Positions 29,926 to 36,314 of a stretch of 36,314 nucleotides of DNA are shown here, one piece after another; position 1 is the first letter of the stretch, and every line of letters begins with the position of its first letter. Origin of the DNA: an uncultured Actinomyces sp. (GTDB taxonomy: Bacteria > Actinomycetota > Actinomycetes > Actinomycetales > Actinomycetaceae); assembly GCA_937926195.1 (NCBI GenBank), contig CALEXZ010000080.1, forward strand, positions 1 to 36,314. The letters run 5' to 3'. The notes under the pieces were generated by a model. That model saw nothing but the letters and a program-made list of their open reading frames with translations. It was not told where the DNA came from and made no database searches. The position numbers were made by a program, and so were the translations under genes.

Positions 29926-31527
29926 ATGCGGCCTATGACGCAGTCCCCCGAGAACCAGGCCCAGACCACCGCCGCGCCGTCGCCCGCCGAGCAGGCGCAG
30001 TCGCTCACCGAGCGCGGTGACAACCGCTCCCACCGGCCCTCGAACCCGGCTTTCAGGGACTTCATCGGCTCCGCCTGGGGGCCGCGCCCTGCCGGGCTGC
30101 CGCCGCTGAGCGAGGCCGCCCCCTGGGCCGCCGCCCGCCGCGCGCGCCTGGGGGCGCAGTTCCTGGGCGAGCGTCTCGTGCTTCCCGCGGGCCCCCTCAA
30201 GGTCCGCAGCAACGACACGGACTACCGCTTCCGCCCGCACTCGGCCTTCTCGCACCTGGCGGGCACCGGCACGGACTTCGAGCCCGACGCCGTGCTCGTC
30301 CTGGACCCGCTCACCGCCCCGGGGCAGGCTCCGGCCGACGGCGAGGCCTCCCACGAGGCCGTCGTGTACTTCCGGCCGCGGGCCTCGCGCTCCAGCGAGG
30401 AGTTCTACGCGGACGCGCGCTACGGCGAGCTGTGGGTGGGGGTGCGTCCCTCGCTGGAGGAGGTGGAGGCGAGCACCGGGCTGTGTGCGGCGCACATCGA
30501 CTCCCTGGGTGACGCGCTGGCGAAGGACGCGGGTGCGGACGGGGTCCGGCTGCGGGTCGTCACCGAGGCCGACGCCGCCGTCACGGCGCTCGTGGACCAG
30601 GTGCGTCAGGCGGCAGGCCTGGCCAGCGGCCAGCAGGCCCAGCAGGTCGACGACGCCCTGGCGGAGGCCGCCAGCGAGCTGCGTCTGACGAAGGACGCGT
30701 GGGAGGTGGCGCAGATCCAGGCGGCGGTCGACGCCACCAAGGCCGGTTTCGAGGACCTCATCCGCTCCATCCCGCGAGCGAAGGAGCACTGGCGCGGCGA
30801 GCGCGTCCTGGAGGGGGCCTTCGGCGCCCGGGCGCGCGAGGAGGGCAACGGCCTGGGCTACGACACGATCGCGGCCTGCGGCAACCACGCGAACACCCTG
30901 CACTGGATCGTCAACGACGGCGCCGTGCGCCCGGGCGAGATGGTGCTCGTGGACGCGGGCGTCGAGGTCGACTCGCTCTACACCGCGGACGTCACCCGCA
31001 CGATCCCCGTGGACGGCCGTTTCACCGAGCCGCAGCGCCGGGTGTACGAGGCGGTCCTGGAGGCGGCGGACGCCTCCTTCGCCGTGGCGAACGAGCCGGG
31101 GGCGCGCTTTAGCGACCTGCACGCCGCGGCGATGCGGGTGCTTGCCCGCTACCTCTTCGAGTGGGGCCTGCTGCCCGAGGGGGTGACCGCGGAGGCGAGC
31201 CTGGCCGCCGACGGCCAGTACCACCGGCGCTGGATGGTGCACGGCACGAGCCACCACCTGGGGCTGGACGTGCACGACTGTGCGCAGGCGCGCCGTGAGA
31301 TGAGCATGGAGGCGCTGCTTGTGCCGGGCATGGTCTTCACCATCGAGCCGGGCCTGTACTTCCGTGCCGACGACCTGCTCGTGCCCGAGCAGATGCGTGG
31401 GATGGCGGTGCGCATCGAGGACGACATCGTCATTCGCGACGACGGGCGAGCCGAGCGTCTGACGGCGGCGATCCCCCGCACGGCCGACGACGTGGAGGCC
31501 TGGGTGAGCGGTCTGCTCGCCCACTGA
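29926..31527 (+). CDS. pepP: Xaa-Pro aminopeptidase (M24B)
   Basis: The 533-aa protein removes N-terminal residues before proline. An N-terminal aminopeptidase-P domain (FLGERLVLPAGPLKVRSNDTDYRFRPHSAFSHLAGTG) is followed by the pita-bread catalytic domain with all five metal ligands visible: Asp343 (VDAGVE), Asp355 (TADVTRT), His443 (HGTSHHLG), Glu474 (TIEPGLYF) and Glu498 (RIEDDIVI). There is no signal peptide, so it is cytoplasmic. The ATG at 29926 has AGGAG 7 nt upstream; ATG 29935 is an alternative start. It is divergent from the PHP gene and followed by repeat array C. Confidence 0.94.
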   Translation: MRPMTQSPENQAQTTAAPSPAEQAQSLTERGDNRSHRPSNPAFRDFIGSAWGPRPAGLPPLSEAAPWAAARRARLGAQFLGERLVLPAGPLKVRSNDTDYRFRPHSAFSHLAGTGTDFEPDAVLVLDPLTAPGQAPADGEASHEAVVYFRPRASRSSEEFYADARYGELWVGVRPSLEEVEASTGLCAAHIDSLGDALAKDAGADGVRLRVVTEADAAVTALVDQVRQAAGLASGQQAQQVDDALAEAASELRLTKDAWEVAQIQAAVDATKAGFEDLIRSIPRAKEHWRGERVLEGAFGARAREEGNGLGYDTIAACGNHANTLHWIVNDGAVRPGEMVLVDAGVEVDSLYTADVTRTIPVDGRFTEPQRRVYEAVLEAADASFAVANEPGARFSDLHAAAMRVLARYLFEWGLLPEGVTAEASLAADGQYHRRWMVHGTSHHLGLDVHDCAQARREMSMEALLVPGMVFTIEPGLYFRADDLLVPEQMRGMAVRIEDDIVIRDDGRAERLTAAIPRTADDVEAWVSGLLAH

Positions 31528-31575
31528 GCACGCCGGTGCGCGGCCCGCGAGCTCCCGGGCCGCCCCATGCCAGCG

Positions 31576-31934
31576 GGATCCCCCCTGTTCACGCGGATCA
31601 CCCGTGTGCCGGTGGACAACCTCTGTGCGCCTGGATCACCCGTGTGCCGGTGGACAACCTCCGTGCGCTTGGATCACGTACGGGCGCCACGCAGGTGATC
31701 CCTCTGCACACACGTGATCCACAGAGACACACGTGATCCGTCCGCGCGCACGTGATCCGCGGAGGCACACGTGATCCGTCTGTGCGCCTGGATCACCCGT
31801 GTGCCGGTGGACAACCTCCGTGCGCCTGGATCACGTACGGGCGCCACGCAGGTGATCCCTCTGCACACACGTGATCCACAGAGGCACACGTGATCCGTCC
31901 GCGCGCACGTGATCCGCGGAGGCACACATGATCC
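31576..31934. repeat. 19-bp-period bidirectional repeat array C (two blocks, 19 units)
   Basis: Block 1: left-facing cores start at 31576 (degenerate GGATCCC), 31595, 31614, 31633, 31652 and 31671, alternating GGATCAC and GGACAAC. After a 17-bp centre, right-facing GTGATCC cores start at 31695, 31714, 31733, 31752 and 31771. Block 2 follows without losing the 19-bp phase: left cores at 31790, 31809 and 31828, a 17-bp centre, then right cores at 31852, 31871, 31890, 31909 and 31928 (ATGATCC). The two blocks share an almost identical 148-bp segment (31633-31780 and 31790-31937, offset 157 bp). Many right-facing cores are preceded by CAC, giving CACGTGATCC. Confidence 0.9.
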
Positions 31935-31960
31935 GTACGCGCTCGTCCTCCGCACACCTC

Positions 31961-31988
31961 TAGACATATCGCCACTTGCCGATATCAT
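31961..31988 (+). promoter_or_regulatory. arsR promoter and ArsR-type operator
   Basis: TAGACA (31961-31966), a 16-bp spacer and TATCAT (31983-31988) are followed 6 nt later by the ATG at 31995, so the transcript is probably leaderless. The inverted repeat ATATCG (31966-31971) / CGATAT (31980-31985), with an 8-bp gap, lies between and over the promoter elements. This size and position fit an ArsR/SmtB operator, where the apo-repressor would block polymerase. Confidence 0.7.
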
Positions 31989-31994
31989 CGACGT

Positions 31995-32366
31995 ATGCCG
32001 ATGATTCACGAGCCCCTGCCGACCGACCGCACACGCGACACAGGCGCCGTCGAGGAGCTCACGGAGCTCGCCGACTTCCTGTCCGTCCTCGCCGACCCCA
32101 CGCGACTGGCCGTCCTCCAGCACCTGCGCGGAGGCGAGCACCGTGTCGGCGAGCTCGCCGAGCACCTCGGCCTCGCCCAGTCGACCGTCTCCCAGCACCT
32201 GAGCCTCCTGCGCGAGGCCGGGCTCATCTCGACGCACACGCACGGACGCGCCCGGGTCAGCCGGCTGGAGAACGAGGACCTGCTCACCACCGCCCTCGTC
32301 ACCGCCCGCGCGCTCGCCGACGCTGCGCGCCCGCTCGCCCAGCCCACCGGGACGGAGCCCGCATGA
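31995..32366 (+). CDS. ArsR/SmtB-family metal-responsive repressor
   Basis: The 123-aa winged-helix protein has the ArsR core: FLSVLADPTRLAVLQHL (residues 29-45) and the DNA-reading helix-turn-helix VGELAEHLGLAQSTVSQHLSLLREAGLI (51-78), then the wing THTHGRARVSRL. It contains no cysteine, so it is not an arsenic-type Cys sensor. It also lacks the usual His/Asp set in the last helix that forms the zinc site of SmtB/CzrA; His residues in the wing (THTHG) are possible ligands. It overlaps the CDF transporter gene by 4 bp (ATGA), so they form one operon, and the transporter suggests zinc, cobalt or a similar divalent ion as signal. Confidence 0.9.
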   Translation: MPMIHEPLPTDRTRDTGAVEELTELADFLSVLADPTRLAVLQHLRGGEHRVGELAEHLGLAQSTVSQHLSLLREAGLISTHTHGRARVSRLENEDLLTTALVTARALADAARPLAQPTGTEPA

Positions 32367-33298
32367 GCACCGCTCCCCAGCCCGCCGCCCCCGGCCACGC
32401 CCACGACCACCACGCCCTCGGCTCCTCGACGACCCGCCTGGCCCTCGCTCTCGCGGTCGTCGCAGCGGTCCTCGTCGCCGAGGTCATCGCCGCCGCGATC
32501 TCCGGCTCCCTCGCCCTGCTCGCCGACGCCGGGCACATGGCCACCGACTCCGCGGGCCTCGTCATCGCCCTTGTCGCCGCCCGTCTCGCACGCCGCCCGG
32601 CCTCGGACTACTCGACCTGGGGCCTGCGCCGCGCGGAGGTCATCGGTGCCGCCCTCCAGGCCGGCATGCTCGCCGTCGTCGGCGCTGTCGTCGCCGTGCG
32701 CGCCGTCACCGACCTGCTCTTCCCCTCCCCCGTCACCGCGGAGGCCATGCTCGTCATGGGCGTCATCGGCCTGCTCGCCAACGCCGCCTGCCTGCTCATC
32801 CTCGCGGGCGGCCGCGGCGAGAGCCTCAACATGCGCGCGGCCTTCCTCGAGGTCGCCAACGACGCCCTGGGCTCCGTCGGAGTCATCGTCGCCGCCCTCA
32901 CCATCGAGCTCACCGGCTGGCAGCGGGCCGACGCCGTCGCCTCCCTGCTCATCGTCGCCCTCATCGTGCCGCGCGCGGTCACGCTGCTGCGCTCCGCCGG
33001 AGCCGTCCTCATGGACTTCACGCCCCGGGACCTGGACCTCGGCGAGGTGCGCCGACACCTCACCGAGCTCGACGGTGTCGTCGCCGTCCACGACCTTCAC
33101 GCCTGGACGGTGGCCTCGGGGCTGCCGGTGCTCACCGCGCACGTCGTCGTCACCGACGAGCGGCACGCGGACGGGTCCGCCGGCGAGCTGCTCAGCGCCA
33201 TGCAGTCCTGCGTCGCCGAGCACTTCCCGGTGCGTATCGAGCACTCGACCTTCCAGATCGAGCCGGAGCGTCACCGCGAGCACGAGGCCTGCGCCTGA
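32363..33298 (+). CDS. Cation diffusion facilitator (CDF) metal efflux protein
   Basis: The 311-aa protein has a His-rich N-terminus (GHAHDHHALG), six membrane helices and a C-terminal cytoplasmic domain (VRRHLTELDGVVAVHDLHAWTVASGLPVLTAHVV) typical of the CzcD/ZitB branch. The transport site normally uses HxxxD in helix 2 and HxxxD in helix 5. Here helix 2 has His58/Asp62 (AGHMATD), but helix 5 has Glu163/Asp167 (LEVANDALGS), so one ligand is Glu rather than His, which could shift metal preference. It exports divalent metal in exchange for protons and is under control of the ArsR protein encoded just upstream. Confidence 0.92.
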   Translation: MSTAPQPAAPGHAHDHHALGSSTTRLALALAVVAAVLVAEVIAAAISGSLALLADAGHMATDSAGLVIALVAARLARRPASDYSTWGLRRAEVIGAALQAGMLAVVGAVVAVRAVTDLLFPSPVTAEAMLVMGVIGLLANAACLLILAGGRGESLNMRAAFLEVANDALGSVGVIVAALTIELTGWQRADAVASLLIVALIVPRAVTLLRSAGAVLMDFTPRDLDLGEVRRHLTELDGVVAVHDLHAWTVASGLPVLTAHVVVTDERHADGSAGELLSAMQSCVAEHFPVRIEHSTFQIEPERHREHEACA

Positions 33299-33314
33299 GC
33301 GCGCCCGCACGGGC

Positions 33315-33330
33315 ACGGCGGTCTCGCCGT
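33315..33330. terminator. Weak hairpin between convergent CDF and isomerase genes
   Basis: ACGGCG and CGCCGT with a GTCT loop, in a 48-bp gap between convergent stops. The stem is only 6 bp with no U-tract, so the terminator role is tentative. Confidence 0.3.
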
Positions 33331-33346
33331 CGGCGGCCGAGTCCCC

Positions 33347-34204
33347 TCAGTCCTGCAGGTAGCGCTTGCGCGTGGGCGGCGGCACGTGCACCGACTCGGT
33401 GTTGCCCTCCCCCTCCAGGTGTTCGCGGGCGAAGGCAAGGGAGGAGGCGAGCGCCTCCAGGCGCTGCTCCTGGCTCATGCCGCGCGTGGTGACCTCGACC
33501 ACGACCTGCCCTCCCCCGTCCTCGAAGCCGGTGTCGACGAGGTGGCGCAGCACCCCCGCGCAGTCCTGGTCGCCCTGGCCGGGCAGGAGGTGGTCGTCAC
33601 GGAAGCCGGGCACGCCGTCGGTCAGGTGCAGGTGGCGCAGGGTCGGGCCCAGCGCGCGCGCCATCGCCAGCGCGTCCGAGCCGGAGGTGGCCGCGTGGGA
33701 GATGTCGAGGGTGACGGAGCGGTAGCCCTGCCCCACCGGGTCCCAGGTCGGTGCGTAGGCCTGGAAGTCGCGGGTCGAGTGCGGCTGGCGCGGGCGCCAG
33801 GTGAACATGTTCTCCACGGCCAGCTTCACCGTGCCCGTCTGCTCGCGCATGTCGACGCCGCGCACGAACTGGCGGGCGTAGCGCGTCTGCCAGAAGAAGG
33901 GAGGGTGCAGCACGACGGTGGGTGCACCCAGGGCCTCGGCAAGGGCCACCGAGCGGTCGATCTTCTCCCACGGGTCCGTTCCGAAGACGGTCCGGGTGAG
34001 GATGAGTGTGGGGGCGTGGACCGCGAGGACCGGCTGGTCGTAGTGCTCGGCGAGCCGCCCCAGGGCAACGGCGTCCTGGGTGACGCGCTCGGACCAGACC
34101 ATGATCTCGACGCCGTCGTAGCCGAGCTCGGCGGCGGTGCGGAAGGCGACGGTGGCGTTACCTGGGTACACCGAGGAGGTTGACAGACCAACGGGGATTG
34201 CCAT
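33347..34204 (-). CDS. Sugar phosphate isomerase/epimerase (TIM-barrel, AP-endonuclease-2 fold)
   Basis: The 285-aa protein has the xylose-isomerase-like barrel: AIPVGLSTSSVYPGN at the start, ELGYDGVEIMVWSE, LAVHAPTLILTRTVFGTDPWEKI, VVLHPPFFWQTRYA, KLAVENMF, VTLDISHAATSG, LRHLHLTDG and VVVEVTTRG. Glu, Asp and His at strand ends (HAP, VEN, DISH, HLHLTDG) fit a metal site. The substrate is unknown. The ATG at 34204 is supported by CAGGAG upstream and follows the preceding stop by a single base, so it is translationally coupled to the stress-protein gene; a longer frame upstream runs antisense-like through that gene. Confidence 0.85.
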   Translation of the reverse strand: MAIPVGLSTSSVYPGNATVAFRTAAELGYDGVEIMVWSERVTQDAVALGRLAEHYDQPVLAVHAPTLILTRTVFGTDPWEKIDRSVALAEALGAPTVVLHPPFFWQTRYARQFVRGVDMREQTGTVKLAVENMFTWRPRQPHSTRDFQAYAPTWDPVGQGYRSVTLDISHAATSGSDALAMARALGPTLRHLHLTDGVPGFRDDHLLPGQGDQDCAGVLRHLVDTGFEDGGGQVVVEVTTRGMSQEQRLEALASSLAFAREHLEGEGNTESVHVPPPTRKRYLQD

Positions 34205-34205
34205 G

Positions 34206-34970
34206 TCAGTTCTCCTGTTCCGACGAGGTCCGGCGGGGAGACTCGGGGGTCTGGCCGTCGGGCGGCCCGGCGGCGGGGGTCTCGGGGTCAGGAGTCCCGA
34301 CGGCGCGCGGCCCGGCGGCGGGGCCCCCGACGGGGCCACCAGGCTCTTCTCCCGTGACCCTCACGCCAAAGCGCGGCTCCTCGTCCGGGCGTGAGCCGAA
34401 GGCCGTGGGGCCGTCGGACCGGGCGGCCTCGCGGGCGCTGCGACGTTCCTCGGCGCGACGCGCCGCCGCCCCGCCCCGCGTGAGGTTGCCGGGCGCGTGG
34501 ACGAGGGCCTGAGCCGCCTGCGCCGCCTGACGGGCGGCGATGATGGAGTAGCGCGAGGCGATGACCGAGCTCGTGGAGGTGAAGTCGCGACGACCGCGCG
34601 TGAGGGCGTAGCCGACCACCTGGAACAGGATCCCCCACACGACGCCCAGGAGCACGGCCGCGAGGAAGCCGACGCCGCCCGCCGGGGTTGTGCCCAGCAG
34701 CGACATCATGGCGCCGATGAGCACCCCGAGCCACAGGCCCGAGGCGGCACCGGAGGCGACCGCACGCCCCCAGCTCATGCGCCCGGTGATGTTCTCGACC
34801 TGCCGCAGGTCGGTGCCGATGATGGCGAGGTACTGGACGGGGAAGCCGTTGTCGCTCAGCGCGTCGACGGCGGCCTGCGCCTCGACGTAGGACGCGAAGG
34901 AGGCGACCTCCTCACCCTGGGGCATGGAACGGGCCCGGCTCGTGGGGAAGGTGCTCATCGGCTGGCTCAT
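34206..34970 (-). CDS. General stress protein 17M-like membrane protein
   Basis: The 254-aa protein begins with the GSP17M/YflT-type domain (EEVASFASYVEAQAAVDALSDNGFPVQYLAIIGTDLRQVENITGRMSWGRAV, residues about 20-70). Two hydrophobic helices with Gly/Ala spacing follow (ASGAASGLWLGVLIGAMMSLL, GGVGFLAAVLLGVVWGILFQVVGYAL). The last 90 residues are Pro/Gly/Glu/Arg-rich and probably disordered. The family is linked to general stress but has no known biochemical role. It is the first gene of a two-gene operon with the isomerase and is divergent from the MgtE-N/CBS gene. Confidence 0.85.
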   Translation of the reverse strand: MSQPMSTFPTSRARSMPQGEEVASFASYVEAQAAVDALSDNGFPVQYLAIIGTDLRQVENITGRMSWGRAVASGAASGLWLGVLIGAMMSLLGTTPAGGVGFLAAVLLGVVWGILFQVVGYALTRGRRDFTSTSSVIASRYSIIAARQAAQAAQALVHAPGNLTRGGAAARRAEERRSAREAARSDGPTAFGSRPDEEPRFGVRVTGEEPGGPVGGPAAGPRAVGTPDPETPAAGPPDGQTPESPRRTSSEQEN

Positions 34971-35041
34971 GACGCCATGGTCCCACGCGCACGCGCCTGC
35001 GACAGGCCTCTCAGGACGCCGTCACGCTGAGGGCGCATAGA

Positions 35042-35047
35042 TAGTCT
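35042..35047 (+). promoter_or_regulatory. -10 box of a probable leaderless PRC/MgtE-N gene
   Basis: TAGTCT is followed by 6 nt (GTGCCC) and the GTG start at 35054. There is no ribosome site at normal distance. No good -35 is seen. Confidence 0.5.
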
Positions 35048-35053
35048 GTGCCC

Positions 35054-36314
35054 GTGGAGAACACGAGCACTCGCAGCACGAGCAGGCCGACGACGAGCCG
35101 CGTCTTCGTCGCCCGCCTCGTCGGCACGGGCGTCTTCGACCCGCTGGGGGACGGCGTCGGCAAGGTCCACGACGTCGTCGTCCTGCTCGCACACCGGGGG
35201 GAGCCGCGCGCCGTCGGCCTGGTCATCGAGGTCGCGGGCCGTCGCCGGGTGTTCCTGCCGCTGTCGCGGGTGACGGCCATCAACCCGGGCCAGGTCATCA
35301 CTACCGGCCTGGTCAACATCCGTCGCTTCGAGCAGCGCGCCGTCGAGACCCTCGTCTTCTCCGAGCTGCTCGACCGGGTGGTCACCATGCGCGACGGCTC
35401 GGGCCAGGTGAGCGTGCGCGACGTCGCCATCGAGCAGGACCGCAACCGCGACTGGAAGATCACGCGGCTGTTCGTCCAGCGCGCCTCCTCCGGCCCACTG
35501 GGCCTGCGTCGCGGCGAGACCTTCATCGTGCGCCCCGACGAGGTCACCGGCCTGGCCGGCTCCCTGGAGCCGCAGTCGGCGACCGCCCTGCTGGCGACGA
35601 TGGAGGACCTCAAGCCGGCAGACCTCGCCGACGTCCTGTCCGACCTGCCGCTGTCACGCCAGGTGGAGGTGGCGGCCGAGCTGGAGGACGCCCGGCTGGC
35701 CGACGCCGTCGAGGAGCTCAGCGACGACGAGGCCGTCGCCCTCATCTCCGCCCTCGACGCCTCCCGGGCCGCCGACGTCCTGGACGCCATGCAGCCCGAC
35801 GACGCCGCCGACCTCGTCGCCGCCCTGCCCGACGCCCAGGCCGACGCCCTGCTCGACCTCATGCAGCCCGACGAGGCGGAGGACGTGCGCCGTCTGCTCA
35901 CCTATGACGGCTACACGGCCGGTGGTCTCATGACGACCGAGCCGATCATCCTTCCGCCCGAGTCCACCGTGGCGACCTTCCTCGCCCAGGCCCGCAAGGC
36001 GGAGGTGGCGCCCGCGCTGGCGGCCGTGGCCTTCGTCTGCCGCCCGCCCCTGGAGACGCCCACGGGCCGGTTCCTGGGGATGGTGCACCTCCAGCGCGCC
36101 CTGCGCGAGCGGCCGCAGCAGGCGCTCGGGGCGATCCTCGACAAGGACCTCGACGTCGTCTCGCCGCAGGACTCCATCGGCACGGTCACGCGCCTGCTGG
36201 CGACCTACAACCTCACGGCGCTGCCGGTCCAGGACGAGGCCGGGCGCCTGCTGGGCGCGGTGTCCGTCGACGACGTCCTGGACCACCTCATGCCCGACGA
36301 CTGGCGCGAGGCCG
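35054..36314 (+). CDS. PRC-barrel / MgtE-N / CBS protein, 5' part
   Basis: The frame from GTG 35054 stays open to the window end (420 codons). After a Ser/Thr/Arg-rich start come PRC-barrel-like repeats (VARLVGTGVFDPLGDGVGKVHDVVVLL and the matching second half through about residue 165), then the MgtE N-terminal superhelix (KPADLADVLSDLPLSRQVEVAAELEDARLADAVEELSDDEAVALI), then CBS-like segments (YDGYTAGGLMTTEPIILPPESTVATFL and LDVVSPQDSIGTVTRLLATYNLTALPVQD). Actinobacterial proteins with this order usually lack the MgtE membrane pore, so this may be a soluble regulator rather than a magnesium channel. The C-terminus is outside the window, so this cannot be settled. Confidence 0.88.
   Translation, partial: MENTSTRSTSRPTTSRVFVARLVGTGVFDPLGDGVGKVHDVVVLLAHRGEPRAVGLVIEVAGRRRVFLPLSRVTAINPGQVITTGLVNIRRFEQRAVETLVFSELLDRVVTMRDGSGQVSVRDVAIEQDRNRDWKITRLFVQRASSGPLGLRRGETFIVRPDEVTGLAGSLEPQSATALLATMEDLKPADLADVLSDLPLSRQVEVAAELEDARLADAVEELSDDEAVALISALDASRAADVLDAMQPDDAADLVAALPDAQADALLDLMQPDEAEDVRRLLTYDGYTAGGLMTTEPIILPPESTVATFLAQARKAEVAPALAAVAFVCRPPLETPTGRFLGMVHLQRALRERPQQALGAILDKDLDVVSPQDSIGTVTRLLATYNLTALPVQDEAGRLLGAVSVDDVLDHLMPDDWREA

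Larger units (their letters stand above)
31528..31994. other. Intergenic region between pepP and arsR, filled by repeat array C
   Basis: Of these 467 bp, 359 belong to array C (31576-31934). The first 48 bp after pepP show no clear terminator. The last 60 bp hold the arsR promoter and operator. Open frames crossing the array are repeat artefacts: the 19-bp period shifts frame at each unit. Confidence 0.75.

Noticed and set aside
28981..31524. 847-codon minus-strand open frame antisense to pepP
   Set aside because: Only the last 289 codons (PHP protein) match a family; the rest is the complement of pepP.
31674..32243. Minus-strand frame through array C encoding repeated RITCA/DHVC-like words
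   Set aside because: The 19-bp period changes frame at each unit; the apparent protein is a by-product of the repeat and continues antisense to arsR.

Overview
The window reads as a piece of chromosome from a very GC-rich actinobacterium. My best guess is an Actinomyces-type organism (family Actinomycetaceae), inferred from style and gene content rather than any marker gene. Supporting points are strong G/C bias at codon position 3, many GTG starts, apparently leaderless genes, an AdnAB helicase-nuclease pair, an actinobacterial Tad pilus cluster, a DUF3107 protein and a PRC/MgtE-N/CBS protein. I see no rRNA, tRNA, IS element, phage or CRISPR. I annotate 32 protein genes, two of them cut by the window edges.

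Layout. (1) 1-930: 3' end of ettA (ABC-F translation factor), then a terminator. (2) 1373-2764: a TetR regulator and an alpha/beta hydrolase-like gene, bracketed by two repeat arrays (A, 1101-1302; B, 3194-3395). (3) 3479-4600: prfB (release factor 2), divergent from a GH29 fucosidase (4805-6196). (4) 6258-8210: a YtrA-type GntR regulator with an ABC ATPase and a permease. (5) 8223-9561: a LysR regulator divergent from a small membrane protein. (6) 9644-14675: a Tad/Flp pilus operon on the minus strand (tadA, tadB, tadC, small pilin-like protein, two TadE-like proteins, one TadG-like protein). (7) 15010-24218: a phosphotransferase-fold protein facing adnB and adnA, then DUF3107 and a ferritin-like protein. 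(8) 24569-26311: a DEAD-box RNA helicase ending in a very strong hairpin shared with a PiT phosphate transporter (26422-28158), followed by a MarC protein and a PHP-domain phosphoesterase. (9) 29926-31527: an Xaa-Pro aminopeptidase, then repeat array C, then an ArsR-CDF metal-efflux pair. (10) 33347-36314: a sugar isomerase and a general-stress membrane protein, divergent from the 5' part of a PRC/MgtE-N/CBS gene.

Most unusual signal. Three intergenic arrays (A 1101-1302, B 3194-3395, C 31576-31934) are built from a 7-bp core, GTGATCC or GTTGTCC (GGATCAC/GGACAAC on the other strand), recurring exactly every 19 bp with 12 variable bases between cores. Each array starts with cores facing one way and flips to the other at a centre that always has 17 bp between the two cores. 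I do not recognise this family. It does not fit CRISPR, iterons next to a rep gene, or REP/BIME elements as I know them.

A second global signal is regulatory. For at least eight genes a -10-like hexamer lies exactly 6 nt upstream of the start codon, the geometry expected of leaderless mRNAs.

The genes are mostly core housekeeping (translation, DNA repair, phosphate and peptide metabolism) mixed with small regulator-plus-effector modules. The three arrays lie beside two of those modules.
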